A DNA stretch of 64,000 nucleotides, from the NCBI GenBank assembly GCA_001464335.1, contig LNEV01000008.1:124001-188000 (forward strand). Direction: 5' to 3'. Positions 36,983 to 45,402 of the stretch are shown here, in pieces. Every line of letters starts with the position of its first letter. Position 1 is the first letter of the stretch. This DNA is from Rhizobiales bacterium Ga0077545. GTDB taxonomy: Bacteria; Pseudomonadota; Alphaproteobacteria; Rhizobiales; Methylopilaceae. The notes under the pieces are model-generated. The model ran no database searches. It saw only the letters and a program-made list of their open reading frames with translations, and was not told where the DNA came from. The translations under genes and the position numbers were made by a program.

Positions 36983-37016
36983 ACGCCGGCCGGGCTTTTG
37001 CCTGGGCGCTCAGGGG
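36976..37016 (+). promoter_or_regulatory. Stem-loop following the leu leader peptide
   Basis: CCCCTGA (36976-36982), which includes the leader stop codon, pairs perfectly with TCAGGGG (37010-37016). CGCC and GGCG inside the loop extend the structure, around a GGGCTTTTGCC turn. There is no T-tract after it, so control may use Rho or affect leuA translation rather than classic intrinsic termination. Confidence 0.6.
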
Positions 37017-37089
37017 AGATTGACCGCTCAGAAAACAAACCCGGAATACCGAGCCCAAGGCCGGTCCTGAATTCAGAAGGCAGATCCCG

Positions 37090-38640
37090 ATGAGCACTTC
37101 CAACGGCAAAGACCGCGTCGTCATATTCGACACCACCCTGCGTGACGGCGAGCAATCGCCCGGCGCCACGATGACCTTCGAGGAAAAGCTCGAAGTGGCC
37201 GAACTGCTTGAGGTCATGGGCGTCGACATCATCGAGGCGGGCTTTCCCATCGCCAGCGTCGGCGATTTCGAGAGCGTTCAGGAAATCGCAAAGCGCGCCG
37301 ACAAGGCGGTGATCGCAGGCCTCGCGCGTGCCATTCCGGGCGACATCGCCCGCGCCGGCGAAGCGGTCCGCATCGCCCGCCGCCCGCGCATCCACACCTT
37401 CGTCTCGACCTCGCCGATCCATCTCGCGCATCAGATGCGCCGCAGCGAGGACGAGGTCATAGAGATCATCGCGGCCACGGTCGCGCAGGCGCGCAATCTC
37501 GTCGACGATGTCGAATGGTCGGCGATGGACGCGACCCGCACACCGCTGCCCTATCTGGCGCGCTGCGTCGCGCAGGCCATCAAGGCCGGTGCGACGACCA
37601 TCAACCTGCCGGACACGGTCGGCTACGCGACCCCGGAAGAATACGGCGCCATTTTCCGTTACATGCTCGAGCATGTCGAAGGCGCCGCCGACGTGACCTT
37701 CTCGACCCATTGCCATGACGATCTCGGCCTCGCGGTTGCGAATTCGCTGGCGGGCGTCGCGGGTGGTGCGCGGCAGATCGAATGCACGCTGAACGGCCTC
37801 GGTGAGCGCGCAGGCAATGCGGCGCTTGAAGAGGTCGTCATGGCGATCCGCACCCGCGCCGATGTCCTGCCTTACGAGACAGGGGTCGATCCCACTTATC
37901 TGACGCGTGCGTCGAAGCTCGTTTCGGCGGTGTCGAACTTCCCGGTCCAGTACAACAAGGCCATCGTCGGCCGGAACGCCTTCGCGCATGAGAGCGGCAT
38001 CCATCAGGACGGCATGCTGAAGAACGCGCAGACCTTCGAGATCATGACGCCCGAAAGCGTCGGCGTGAAAGCCACCTCGCTCGTCATGGGCAAGCACTCG
38101 GGCCGCCACGCCTTCCGCGAGAAGCTGAAGGAACTCGGCTATGAGCTGGGCGATAATGCGCTGAACGAAGCCTTCACCCGCTTCAAGGCGCTCGCCGATC
38201 GCAAGAAACATGTCTACGACGAGGACATCGAAGCTCTTGTCGATGAGGAGATCGCGCACGCCGATGACCGCATCAAGGTGCTGTCGCTGACGGTGATCGC
38301 GGGCACGCTCGGCGCCCAGTCCTCAACGGTGACGCTCGATGTCGAGGGCGAGCACAAAACGGTGCAGTCGACCGGCAACGGGCCCGTTGATGCGATCTTC
38401 AATTCGATCAAGTCCATCGTGCCCAATGAGGCGGTGCTGGAGCTCTATCAGGTCCACGCCGTAACGGAAGGCACCGACGCGCAGGCCGAGGTGTCCGTAC
38501 GGCTCACCGAGAACGGCAAGACCGTCACCGGCCGCGCCGCGGATCCGGACACTCTGGTTGCGTCGGCGAAAGCCTATGTCTCGGGCCTCAACAAGCTCAT
38601 GATCAAGCGCAATTCGACGAACGCCCAGGCCGTCGCCTGA
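37090..38640 (+). CDS. leuA: 2-isopropylmalate synthase
   Basis: A 516-residue enzyme that condenses acetyl-CoA with 2-ketoisovalerate, the committed step to leucine. The catalytic domain opens with [17 protein letters not shown] and contains [16 protein letters not shown] and the [14 protein letters not shown] segment. Residues from about 370 to 510 are the leucine-binding regulatory domain ([21 protein letters not shown], read in part). Length is that of the full-size bacterial enzyme. A leucine-rich leader peptide precedes it and a terminator follows. Confidence 0.96.
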   Translation: MSTSNGKDRVVIFDTTLRDGEQSPGATMTFEEKLEVAELLEVMGVDIIEAGFPIASVGDFESVQEIAKRADKAVIAGLARAIPGDIARAGEAVRIARRPRIHTFVSTSPIHLAHQMRRSEDEVIEIIAATVAQARNLVDDVEWSAMDATRTPLPYLARCVAQAIKAGATTINLPDTVGYATPEEYGAIFRYMLEHVEGAADVTFSTHCHDDLGLAVANSLAGVAGGARQIECTLNGLGERAGNAALEEVVMAIRTRADVLPYETGVDPTYLTRASKLVSAVSNFPVQYNKAIVGRNAFAHESGIHQDGMLKNAQTFEIMTPESVGVKATSLVMGKHSGRHAFREKLKELGYELGDNALNEAFTRFKALADRKKHVYDEDIEALVDEEIAHADDRIKVLSLTVIAGTLGAQSSTVTLDVEGEHKTVQSTGNGPVDAIFNSIKSIVPNEAVLELYQVHAVTEGTDAQAEVSVRLTENGKTVTGRAADPDTLVASAKAYVSGLNKLMIKRNSTNAQAVA

Positions 38641-38667
38641 CGCCTGATTGAATTTGTCCGCACAGTC

Positions 38668-38696
38668 AAAAAGGCCGCCTTCGGGCGGCCTTTTTT
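38668..38696. terminator. Bidirectional terminator between leuA and the VIT gene
   Basis: AAAAAGGCCGCC and GGCGGCCTTTTTT form a perfect stem around TTCG, flanked by A and T runs. It serves leuA (+) and the convergent VIT-family gene (-). Confidence 0.92.
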
Positions 38697-38703
38697 GGGT
38701 TTC

Positions 38704-39402
38704 TCAGAGGACGGTACCGAACAGTTTTCCGATCCCGGCCGTAAGCGCCATTGCGAAGGCGCCCCAGAACGTCACCCGCAAAGTCGGTCGCCATATTCCC
38801 GCGCCGCCCGCAGCCGCACCGACGGCGCCGAGCAGAGCCAGAAACAACAACGATGCGCCGGCGACGACCGGCACAATCAGCGACAGCGGCGCGACGAACA
38901 CCATTGCCAGGGGCATCGCCGCGCCGATCGCAAAACAGGCCGCCGACGCCAAGGCCGCGGTGATCGGGCGGGCCGAGGTGATCTCGGTTATGCCCAGTTC
39001 GTCCCGCGCATGCGCGCCAAGCGCATCCTTCGCCATCAACGCTTCGGCCACGGTGCGCGCCAGCGTGGCATCGAGGCCGCGTTCGACATAGATCCGCGCC
39101 AGTTCCTCGCGCTCGAATTCCGGCTGTTCAAGCAATTCACGCCGCTCGCGTTCAAGGTCGGCGTTTTCGGTGTCGGATTGCGAACTCACGGACACATATT
39201 CACCCGCCGCCATCGACATTGCCCCGGCCACGAGCCCCGCAACGCCGGCAAGCGCGATGTCGCTTTGGGCCGGCGCCGCCGCGGCCACGCCGACGATGAG
39301 GCTTGCCGTGGAGACGATCCCATCATTGGCGCCGAGCACCGCGGCGCGCAGCCAGCCGATGCGCTGGATGAGATGGCTCTCGGTGTGAGTTGTGCTGCGC
39401 AT
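38704..39402 (-). CDS. VIT/CCC1-family membrane protein
   Basis: A 232-residue protein of the vacuolar-iron-transporter-like family. The N-terminus has GWLRAAVLGANDGIVSTASLIVGV, with the conserved Asp-Gly of this family, then a helix-loop-helix with many Glu residues (LERERRELLEQPEFEREELA) corresponding to the cytoplasmic metal-binding domain, and three C-terminal membrane helices. Bacterial members are thought to move Fe(II) or Mn(II) but are little studied. The start at 39402 has GGAGG 8 bases upstream; an ATG two codons earlier is too close to it. Confidence 0.85.
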   Translation of the reverse strand: MRSTTHTESHLIQRIGWLRAAVLGANDGIVSTASLIVGVAAAAPAQSDIALAGVAGLVAGAMSMAAGEYVSVSSQSDTENADLERERRELLEQPEFEREELARIYVERGLDATLARTVAEALMAKDALGAHARDELGITEITSARPITAALASAACFAIGAAMPLAMVFVAPLSLIVPVVAGASLLFLALLGAVGAAAGGAGIWRPTLRVTFWGAFAMALTAGIGKLFGTVL

Positions 39403-39463
39403 GCACATGTCCTCCGGGCCGGGGACGTCTAGCCCACCGGGCAATATCGCACCGATTGCGGGC

Positions 39464-39534
39464 TGTGGATAAGTCCTGTGGATTGCTGTGGATAACTCTT
39501 AATAACCCCCGCGCGCCGCGTGCTCGCATCCACA
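39464..39534. repeat. Cluster of DnaA-box-like TGTGGAT repeats
   Basis: TGTGGATAA at 39464-39472 and 39487-39495 is the exact complement of the DnaA box TTATCCACA. TGTGGATTG at 39477-39485 differs at the last two bases. GCATCCACA at 39526-39534 is an opposite-strand copy of the core. The first three are spaced 13 and 10 bp. The cluster lies in the 200-bp gap upstream of the VIT gene and downstream of an orphan TctC gene. Confidence 0.7.
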
Positions 39535-39554
39535 GAACACACTGCCGCCGGGCA

Positions 39555-39584
39555 CAAAAAAGGCCGCCCGAAGGCGGCCTTTTC
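39555..39584. terminator. Terminator of the orphan TctC gene
   Basis: AAAAAAGGCCGCC and GGCGGCCTTTT pair perfectly around CGAA, 20 bases beyond the stop at 39604. It has A and T runs on both sides. Confidence 0.88.
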
Positions 39585-39603
39585 CAATCCGATAACTCCC
39601 GCT

Positions 39604-40566
39604 TCAGGCGAGGCCGAGCTCGGTGAGAAGCGCCCCGATGCGGCTCTTCTCGCTGTCGAGGAAGGTCTTGACGTCGGCGGCGTTGAGATGGAGGTTCTGC
39701 CAGCCATTGCGCTTGCAGGCCTCGGCCCACTGATCGCTCTGCGCGACCTTGGTCAGGATGCCGTCGAGCGAGGCGAGGGTGTCCGCGTCGATGCCGGGCG
39801 AGCCGACAAGGCCACGCCAGTTGACGAGTTCGGCGTCCACGCCCTGTTCCTTGAAGGTCGGCACATCGATGCCGGGCAGGCGCTCCGGCGAGGAAATGCC
39901 GATCGCGCGCAGCGTGCCGGATTTGATGTGCTCGGCGAATTCGGCATAGCCGCCGGTTGCGACCGTGACCTTGTTCGAGATGACGAAGGGCAGCATTTCG
40001 CCGCCGGCACCGACCACGATGTAGTTCATCTTCTTCACATCGCCGCCGACCGCCTTGATGACGAGTGCGCTGACGAGATGGTCCGGGCTGCCGATGCCGA
40101 AGCCGCCCCAGCTCACCGAGCCGGGATCGGCCTTGTACTTCTTCACGAGGTCGTCGAGCGTCTTGATGTCCGATTTCGCGGAGACGACGAGGGGCTGATA
40201 TTCGCCCTGAAGGCGCGCGACGGGCGTCACCTGATCGAGCGTGACCGGCGATTTGTTGAGGATCACCGCGCCCACCATGCCGAGACCGGCCGTCAGAAGG
40301 GCGTTCGGCTTCTTCTGGTTTACAAGCTGGGCGAGGCCGACGGTGCCGCCGGCGCCGGGCACGTTGATGACCTGCGCGTTGTCGATGAGCTTCAGCTCCT
40401 GCGCGATGCCCTGCACCGTGCGGGCGAGCGTGTCATAGCCGCCGCCAGGGCCTGCCGCCGCGATGATTTCCAGCGATGTGACGTTGGCGCGCGCCGGAAA
40501 ACCGAGCGCTGCGGCCCCGCCAAGGGCGGCTGCGCCAATTGCGAACTGGCGACGATTGACATGCAT
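39604..40566 (-). CDS. TTT substrate-binding protein (TctC/Bug family), orphan
   Basis: A 320-residue periplasmic binding protein. The signal is Tat-type (HVNRRQFAIGAAALGGAAAL), followed by TSLEIIAAAGPGGGYDTLARTVQG, the ligand-contact loop of the family. The start at 40566 is set by GGGAG about 9 bases upstream and by the signal peptide. It has no transporter gene beside it, as is common for Bug proteins. It is divergent from a second TctC gene across 315 bp. The ligand is probably a carboxylate but unknown. Confidence 0.88.
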   Translation of the reverse strand: MHVNRRQFAIGAAALGGAAALGFPARANVTSLEIIAAAGPGGGYDTLARTVQGIAQELKLIDNAQVINVPGAGGTVGLAQLVNQKKPNALLTAGLGMVGAVILNKSPVTLDQVTPVARLQGEYQPLVVSAKSDIKTLDDLVKKYKADPGSVSWGGFGIGSPDHLVSALVIKAVGGDVKKMNYIVVGAGGEMLPFVISNKVTVATGGYAEFAEHIKSGTLRAIGISSPERLPGIDVPTFKEQGVDAELVNWRGLVGSPGIDADTLASLDGILTKVAQSDQWAEACKRNGWQNLHLNAADVKTFLDSEKSRIGALLTELGLA

Positions 40567-40881
40567 GAGTCTTCTCCCAGGCTGGATTATCGGAAAGCCG
40601 GACCGCCGGTTTCCTGTCTTGGTTGCACAAGACATAAGCTGCTTGTGCGCTGGAGGGCAATTGGGCTGAAGTGGCAATCCTTCGGTCAAGGGTGTAGCCA
40701 TGGCTCAGGCAGGAAACGGCTGTTTCCCAAGATTGTGAGAGGTTTCGGGAAACGATGCCGAATACTCTCTCGTCCGCGGGTGGACATTTTTCTTGCCCCG
40801 GGCGAAATTCCGACCAAATATCAAACGGCTAGGACACGGCGGCCATGCGCCTCGACAGATGTCCGGCAAGGGAGACGATTG
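40567..40881. promoter_or_regulatory. Divergent promoter region between two TctC genes
   Basis: This 315-bp gap has no convincing coding frame. It contains GCACAAG (40625-40631) inverted against CTTGTGC (40642-40648) with a 10-bp spacer, and GTTTCCC (40722-40728) inverted against GGGAAAC (40747-40753) with an 18-bp spacer. Either could be a regulator site. Regulators of these genes are not adjacent; the nearest is IclR at 41903-42697. Confidence 0.4.
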
Positions 40882-41847
40882 ATGAATAAACTTCTTGCCG
40901 CGGCGCTTGGTGCCGCGATTTTCGCAACACCGGCTTTGGCGGAATATCCCGAACGCGCCGTCACGATGATCGTGCCGTTCGCGGCAGGCGGCCCGACCGA
41001 TACGGTCACGCGCCTCGTCGCCGAGAGCATGAGCAAGGATCTCGGCCAGCAGGTCGTGGTCGAAAACGTAGGCGGAGCGGGCGGCACGCTCGGCGCCGGT
41101 CGTGTGGCGAAGGCCGACGCCGATGGCTACACCCTTCTTCTGCACCATATCGGCATGGCGACGTCCGCCTCGCTCTACCGCAAGCTCGCCTACAATCCGC
41201 TGGAGGATTTCGATTATGTCGGCCTCGTCACCGACGTGCCGATGGTGATCGTCTCCAAGCCCGATTTCGAGCCGAAAGACCTCAAGGAACTCATCACCTA
41301 CGTGAAGGCGAACGCCGACAAGGTGAACTACGCCAATGCCGGCATCGGCGCGGCGTCGCATCTGTGCGGCATGCTCTTCATGTCGGCCATCGAGACCAAG
41401 CTGACCGCGGTGCCGTACAAGGGCACGGGCCCGGCTCTGACGGATCTGATGGGCGGTCAGGTCGATCTGATGTGCGACCAGACCACCAACACGACCAACC
41501 AGATCAAGGAAGGCAAGATCAAGGCCTATGCGACGACGACGCCCAAGCGTCTTGACGCGCTGAAGGATGTCCCGACAGCGGCCGAAGCCGGTCTTGCCAA
41601 TTTCGAAGTCGGCATCTGGCACGGCGTCTACGCGCCGAAGGGCACGCCGCAGGCGGCTCTCGACAAGCTGACGGCCTCGCTCCAGAAGGCGCTGAAGGAT
41701 CCGGTCGTCATCGAGCGCTTCGCCTCGCTCGGCACGGCGCCGGCTTCCGAGGCGGATGCCACGCAGGCGGCACTCAAGACCAAGCTTGAGACCGAGATCG
41801 CGCGCTGGAAGCCGGTCATCGAGGCAGCTGGCGAATACGCCGACTGA
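40882..41847 (+). CDS. TTT substrate-binding protein (TctC/Bug family)
   Basis: A 321-residue periplasmic protein with a Sec signal (MNKLLAAALGAAIFATPALA). The family motifs are MIVPFAAGGPTDTVTRLVAE, GAGGTLGAGRVAKADADGYTLLL and AVPYKGTGPALTDLMGGQVDLM. GGGAG lies upstream of the ATG at 40882. It is a single gene closed by a bidirectional terminator. It may serve the TctAB permease 4 kb downstream, but a closer binding protein exists there. Confidence 0.92.
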   Translation: MNKLLAAALGAAIFATPALAEYPERAVTMIVPFAAGGPTDTVTRLVAESMSKDLGQQVVVENVGGAGGTLGAGRVAKADADGYTLLLHHIGMATSASLYRKLAYNPLEDFDYVGLVTDVPMVIVSKPDFEPKDLKELITYVKANADKVNYANAGIGAASHLCGMLFMSAIETKLTAVPYKGTGPALTDLMGGQVDLMCDQTTNTTNQIKEGKIKAYATTTPKRLDALKDVPTAAEAGLANFEVGIWHGVYAPKGTPQAALDKLTASLQKALKDPVVIERFASLGTAPASEADATQAALKTKLETEIARWKPVIEAAGEYAD

Positions 41848-41863
41848 TCCTGGATATCATCCC

Positions 41864-41893
41864 GAAAACGGCCCGCGCGAGCGGGCCGTTTTT
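41864..41893. terminator. Bidirectional terminator between TctC and IclR genes
   Basis: ACGGCCCGC and GCGGGCCGT form a perfect 9-bp stem around GCGA, with AAAA before and TTTTT after. It separates the convergent tctC and iclR-type genes. Confidence 0.92.
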
Positions 41894-41902
41894 GTTTGCG
41901 GG

Positions 41903-42697
41903 CTACGGCGTCGCGCCGCCTCCGAATTCCGCGGCGATCTTCCTGGCCTCGGTCTTCAGCATCGCAACGATCTTGCTACGCCGGGGCTCCGCCAGACGTC
42001 CGGACAGGGCGACCACACTCAGCGCGATAGGCTGCCGTCCCGGCGCCGGCGGCAGCGACACGCCAAGGCCGGTAATGCCCGGCGTGAAATCGTTGTCGTT
42101 GAGCGCGTAGCCGAGCGTGCGTCCGCGCTCGGCAAGCGCGCGCAGGCCATCGGCCTTCAGCCGTGCATATTCGGTCAGCCGCGCGGCGTTGAACGCGATG
42201 ACTTCCTCGCATTCGCGCGCATCCAGATCGCACAACAGAGCCAGGCTCCCGGCGGTGGTTCCGAGCGGGCGCCGTCCGCCGATTTCGACCGTAAGGACGC
42301 GGATCGGATAGGAGCCTTCGCGGCGGTCGAGACATACGGAATCGTAACCGCTGCGCACGGTCAGGAAAGCGGTGTCCTCGGTTGCCGCCGCAAGGCGGTC
42401 GAGGCTCGGCCCGCAGATGCCGCGTATGTCGAAGCGCGGCGCGGCCGCAAGCCCGAGTTCGAACAGCGCCGGTCCCAGCCGGTAGCGTTTTGTCTCCGCG
42501 TCCTGCCGCGCCAGCCCTTCGAGGATCAGCGCCTGCAACATGCGATGAGCGGTGGGTCTTTGCAGCCCGGTCATCGTCATCACGTCGGAAAGCCGCATTC
42601 CGGGGCCGGCATGGGCTGCGAGCGCACGCAGCACGGCAGCAGTGCGGTGAATGCTCTGAGCGCCGCTCGGAGCGTCTGATTTTACTGTGTCCATCAT
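41903..42697 (-). CDS. IclR-family transcriptional regulator
   Basis: A 264-residue regulator. The N-terminal winged helix (SIHRTAAVLRALAAHAGPGMR, then LQRPTAHRMLQALILEGLA, about residues 15-75) is followed by the effector-binding domain (RDRREGSYPIRVLTVEIGGR-like region and LGVSLPPAPGRQPIALSVVA). It starts with ATGATG at 42697. An operator-like palindrome covers its own start codon and a matching one lies before the divergent oxidoreductase gene, so it probably represses both. The effector is likely the substrate of the adjacent TTT module. Confidence 0.9.
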   Translation of the reverse strand: MMDTVKSDAPSGAQSIHRTAAVLRALAAHAGPGMRLSDVMTMTGLQRPTAHRMLQALILEGLARQDAETKRYRLGPALFELGLAAAPRFDIRGICGPSLDRLAAATEDTAFLTVRSGYDSVCLDRREGSYPIRVLTVEIGGRRPLGTTAGSLALLCDLDARECEEVIAFNAARLTEYARLKADGLRALAERGRTLGYALNDNDFTPGITGLGVSLPPAPGRQPIALSVVALSGRLAEPRRSKIVAMLKTEARKIAAEFGGGATP

Positions 42698-42704
42698 GCG
42701 GACT
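42688..42704. promoter_or_regulatory. IclR operator 1 (over the iclR start codon)
   Basis: TGTCCATCATGCGGACT is a 17-bp palindrome (GTCC/GGAC arms) that matches operator 2 at 13 of 17 positions. It overlaps the start codon of the iclR-type gene, suggesting autoregulation. Confidence 0.65.
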
Positions 42705-42782
42705 TCAAATTCATCCTAATGGTCAACTTACACGGCGAAAGCATCTGCTCCTAAGGTCGCTCAGTCAAGAACACGACTTAAT

Positions 42783-42799
42783 AGTCCATAATGTGGACT
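42783..42799. promoter_or_regulatory. IclR operator 2 (upstream of the FAD oxidoreductase)
   Basis: AGTCCATAATGTGGACT has perfect 6-bp arms (AGTCCA/TGGACT) and a 5-bp spacer. It ends 11 bp before the oxidoreductase ATG, immediately ahead of the GGAGG ribosome-binding site, so a bound repressor would block transcription initiation or early elongation. Confidence 0.7.
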
Positions 42800-42810
42800 T
42801 TGGAGGAACT

Positions 42811-44202
42811 ATGCAGCATCTCGACTACGACGTGGCGGTCATCGGCGGCGGGGCCGCGGGCGTTGCAGCGGCCATCGCCGCCGCCAAGACCGGAGCAAGC
42901 ACCATCGTGGTCGATGCCGGCCCGATGCTGGGCGGCGAGCTTCTCAGCGGCATGTCGATCGACGGCGCCCTAAACGCGCGCGGCGAATGGGTTGTGAAGG
43001 GCGTTTCCGATGAGATCTACGAGGAATGCCGTGCCATGGACGGCTTCATCGGCCCGCTCTGCGACTACCGTCTCATCTCCTACATCTGCTGCGATCCGGA
43101 AGTGATGAAGATCGCCATCGCCCGCGTGCTCGCCCGGCACAACGTCACCGTGCTGCTGTACACGCACGCCACCGAGGTCGTGACGAAGGACGGCCGCGTG
43201 TCGAGCGTCGTGCTGCAGAGCAAGAACCGCAAGACGCTGCTGAGCGCGAAATATTTCGTCGATGCCTCCGGCGATGGAGACGTTGCCGCAATGGCCGGCG
43301 CGCCGTTCGAGTTTTCCGACGAGAGCGGAGACCTTCAGCCGGTGTCGCTGATGTTCCGCATGTCCGGCGTCGAGAACGAGCCGTTCCTCGATTTCGTCCG
43401 CGACAACTCGGCCTCGCTTGCCGTCGGCGAAAGCGATTACCTGCGCGGCGACCGCAGCGACGACGATCTGGCGCAGCTGATCCACGACCAGGGCGAGCCC
43501 ACCGTGTTCTTCCGCGGCAATGGCCCGTTCCTCGGCGGCGCCATCCAGCGGGGCGACATGCCGCCGACCGCGCTCATCATGATCATGCCGACCTCGAAGT
43601 CCCGTAAGGAAGTCTGCGTCAACGCCACCCGCGTCGCCGAGAACATCGACGGCACCCATGCCATCGAGGTCAGCCGCGCCGTTCCGGTCCTGCTGGAGCA
43701 GGTGTGGCAGACCGTGTCGTTCCTCAAAAAGCGCTGCCCCGGCTTCGAGAACGCCAGCTTTGCGGGCGTTGCGCCGCGCGTCGGCATCCGCGAAACACGC
43801 CGCATCATGGGCGAGGACATCATCACCGGAGAGGACTGCAAGACAGGCCGCAAGCGCCCCGATGTCATTACGAAGGGCGCCCACCACATCGACATCCACG
43901 GCGATGGCATCAAGCAGGTCCGCATCCAGATCCCCGATGGCGGCTCCTACGACATCGGCTGGCGCACGCTGATCCCGCAGAAGCTGTCGAACGTCGTTCT
44001 TGCCGGGCGCTGCATGTCCTCGACCCGCGAGGCCAACGGCACGACCCGCATGATGGGCCAGTGCCTCGGCACGGGCCACGCGGCGGGCACGGCGGCGGCC
44101 ATGAGCATTGCGGCCGGCCACACCGACATTCGCCAGCTCCCGCTCGAGAGCCTTCAGTCGAAGCTGCGCGAGCAGGGCGCCATTCTGGAGGGCACGCACT
44201 GA
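42811..44202 (+). CDS. FAD-dependent oxidoreductase (PF12831-like)
   Basis: A 463-residue flavoprotein. The N-terminal dinucleotide motif is DVAVIGGGAAGVAAAIAAAKTGA (read in parts), then GGELLSGMSIDGALN and the second FAD contact VDASGDGDVAAMAG. The C-terminal segment LAGRCMSSTREANGTTRMMGQCLGTG (read in parts) is typical of FAD_oxidored proteins. The substrate is unknown. GGAGG lies 5 bases before the ATG at 42811. It is followed by tctC-tctB-tctA and controlled by a divergent IclR gene, so it probably oxidises the imported carboxylate or a product of it. Confidence 0.88.
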   Translation: MQHLDYDVAVIGGGAAGVAAAIAAAKTGASTIVVDAGPMLGGELLSGMSIDGALNARGEWVVKGVSDEIYEECRAMDGFIGPLCDYRLISYICCDPEVMKIAIARVLARHNVTVLLYTHATEVVTKDGRVSSVVLQSKNRKTLLSAKYFVDASGDGDVAAMAGAPFEFSDESGDLQPVSLMFRMSGVENEPFLDFVRDNSASLAVGESDYLRGDRSDDDLAQLIHDQGEPTVFFRGNGPFLGGAIQRGDMPPTALIMIMPTSKSRKEVCVNATRVAENIDGTHAIEVSRAVPVLLEQVWQTVSFLKKRCPGFENASFAGVAPRVGIRETRRIMGEDIITGEDCKTGRKRPDVITKGAHHIDIHGDGIKQVRIQIPDGGSYDIGWRTLIPQKLSNVVLAGRCMSSTREANGTTRMMGQCLGTGHAAGTAAAMSIAAGHTDIRQLPLESLQSKLREQGAILEGTH

Positions 44203-44286
44203 CATACGCCGGGTGGTGCCGCGACGGCGCCACCCAACCGACACGTCCACGGTCCACAGAAGGCCGGGAAAGCATAAGGAAACGCC

Positions 44287-45267
44287 ATGTCATTTTTCTC
44301 GCTGGCCAGGCTTGGCTTCGCCGGGCTTCTCGCCATGGCTCCCGCCCTCGCGCATGCCGAGAGTGTGGAGCAATTTCCGAGCGGTCCGCTCACCATCGTC
44401 GTGCCCTTTGCACCCGGTGGCTCGAACGACACTTTGGCGCGTCTCGTCGGGCGCGATCTGGAAAAGAAATGGCGCCAGCCGGTCGTCATCGACAATCGCA
44501 CGGGTGCCGGTGGCAATCTCGGGGGGCTCGCGGTCGCGCGCTCGGAACCCGATGGCTACAATCTTGTCATGGCGTCCATCGGCACGCACGCGGTCAACCC
44601 GTTCCTCTACAAGAACATGCCCTACGACGCGGTGAAGGATTTTGAGCCCGTCACCCTCGTGGCAAAGGTCGATCTCGTGGTCGTCGTCCACCCGAGCCTT
44701 CCGATCAAATCCGTGCAGGAGCTGATCGACTATTCGAAGAAAAACCCCGGCAAGCTGAACTATGCGTCCGGCGGCAACGGCTCCTCGCAGCATCTGGCGA
44801 CAGAGCTCTTCAAGCATCTGACCGGCGCCGACATGACCCATGTTCCCTACAAGGGAAGCGGCAATGCGATTGCCGATCTTCTGGGCGGCCAGGTGCCGGT
44901 GATGATCGCGGACATGCCGATCGTCGCGCCGCACATCAAGGAGGGCAAGTTGCGGGCGCTTGCCGTCGGCAGCGCGCAGCGCTCTGCGGCGATCGACGTC
45001 CCGACGCTCCAGGAGGCGGGCGTGAAGGGCTATGAAGCCTATGCCTGGTACGGGCTGTTCGCCCGGGGCGGCACGCCGCGCCCCATCGTCGACAAGCTCC
45101 AGACCGAGATCGCGGCCATTCTGCACGACCCGCGGAATCAGACCTTCCTGCGCGATCTCGGCGCCGTGCCGTCCGGCAACACGCCGGACGAGTTCGCCGC
45201 CTTCCAGAAGTCCGAAATCGACAAATGGGGCGAAATCGTCAAACCGCTCGGAATGACACTCGACTGA
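44287..45267 (+). CDS. tctC: TTT substrate-binding protein of the tctCBA operon
   Basis: A 326-residue periplasmic protein with a signal peptide ending ALAHAES. The family motifs are TIVVPFAPGGSNDTLARLVG, GAGGNLGGLAVARSEPDGY and THVPYKGSGNAIADLLGGQVPVM. It is the third TctC-type protein in the window and the one directly ahead of the permease genes. A strong hairpin terminator after it may let the binding protein be made in excess over the permease. Confidence 0.92.
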   Translation: MSFFSLARLGFAGLLAMAPALAHAESVEQFPSGPLTIVVPFAPGGSNDTLARLVGRDLEKKWRQPVVIDNRTGAGGNLGGLAVARSEPDGYNLVMASIGTHAVNPFLYKNMPYDAVKDFEPVTLVAKVDLVVVVHPSLPIKSVQELIDYSKKNPGKLNYASGGNGSSQHLATELFKHLTGADMTHVPYKGSGNAIADLLGGQVPVMIADMPIVAPHIKEGKLRALAVGSAQRSAAIDVPTLQEAGVKGYEAYAWYGLFARGGTPRPIVDKLQTEIAAILHDPRNQTFLRDLGAVPSGNTPDEFAAFQKSEIDKWGEIVKPLGMTLD

Positions 45268-45274
45268 AGACCTG

Positions 45275-45313
45275 TGCACGGCCTGCTTTTCGCAGGCCGT
45301 GCAACACTTTTTT
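45275..45313 (+). terminator. Hairpin between tctC and tctB
   Basis: TGCACGGCCTGC (45275-45286) and GCAGGCCGTGCA (45292-45303) form a perfect 12-bp stem, followed by ACAC and TTTTTT. This is a strong intrinsic terminator inside the operon; partial read-through or a second promoter must supply tctBA. Confidence 0.9.
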
Positions 45314-45402
45314 CCAGTTGCCACGTTTGTGGTGAATGGTCATGGTCGGCAGAACAGGCGGGCCACCCGTCAAAGAGAAACATACGGCTGGGAGGCCTTT
45401 CC

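Noticed and set aside
36858-37070. 70-codon frame across the leuA leader
   Set aside because: It is out of frame with the leucine-rich leader, lacks a ribosome-binding site, and would run through the regulatory stem.
39464-39534. Reading the DnaA-box cluster as the chromosomal origin
   Set aside because: There is no origin-associated gene nearby and no long AT-rich unwinding region. It was kept only as a DnaA-binding cluster.
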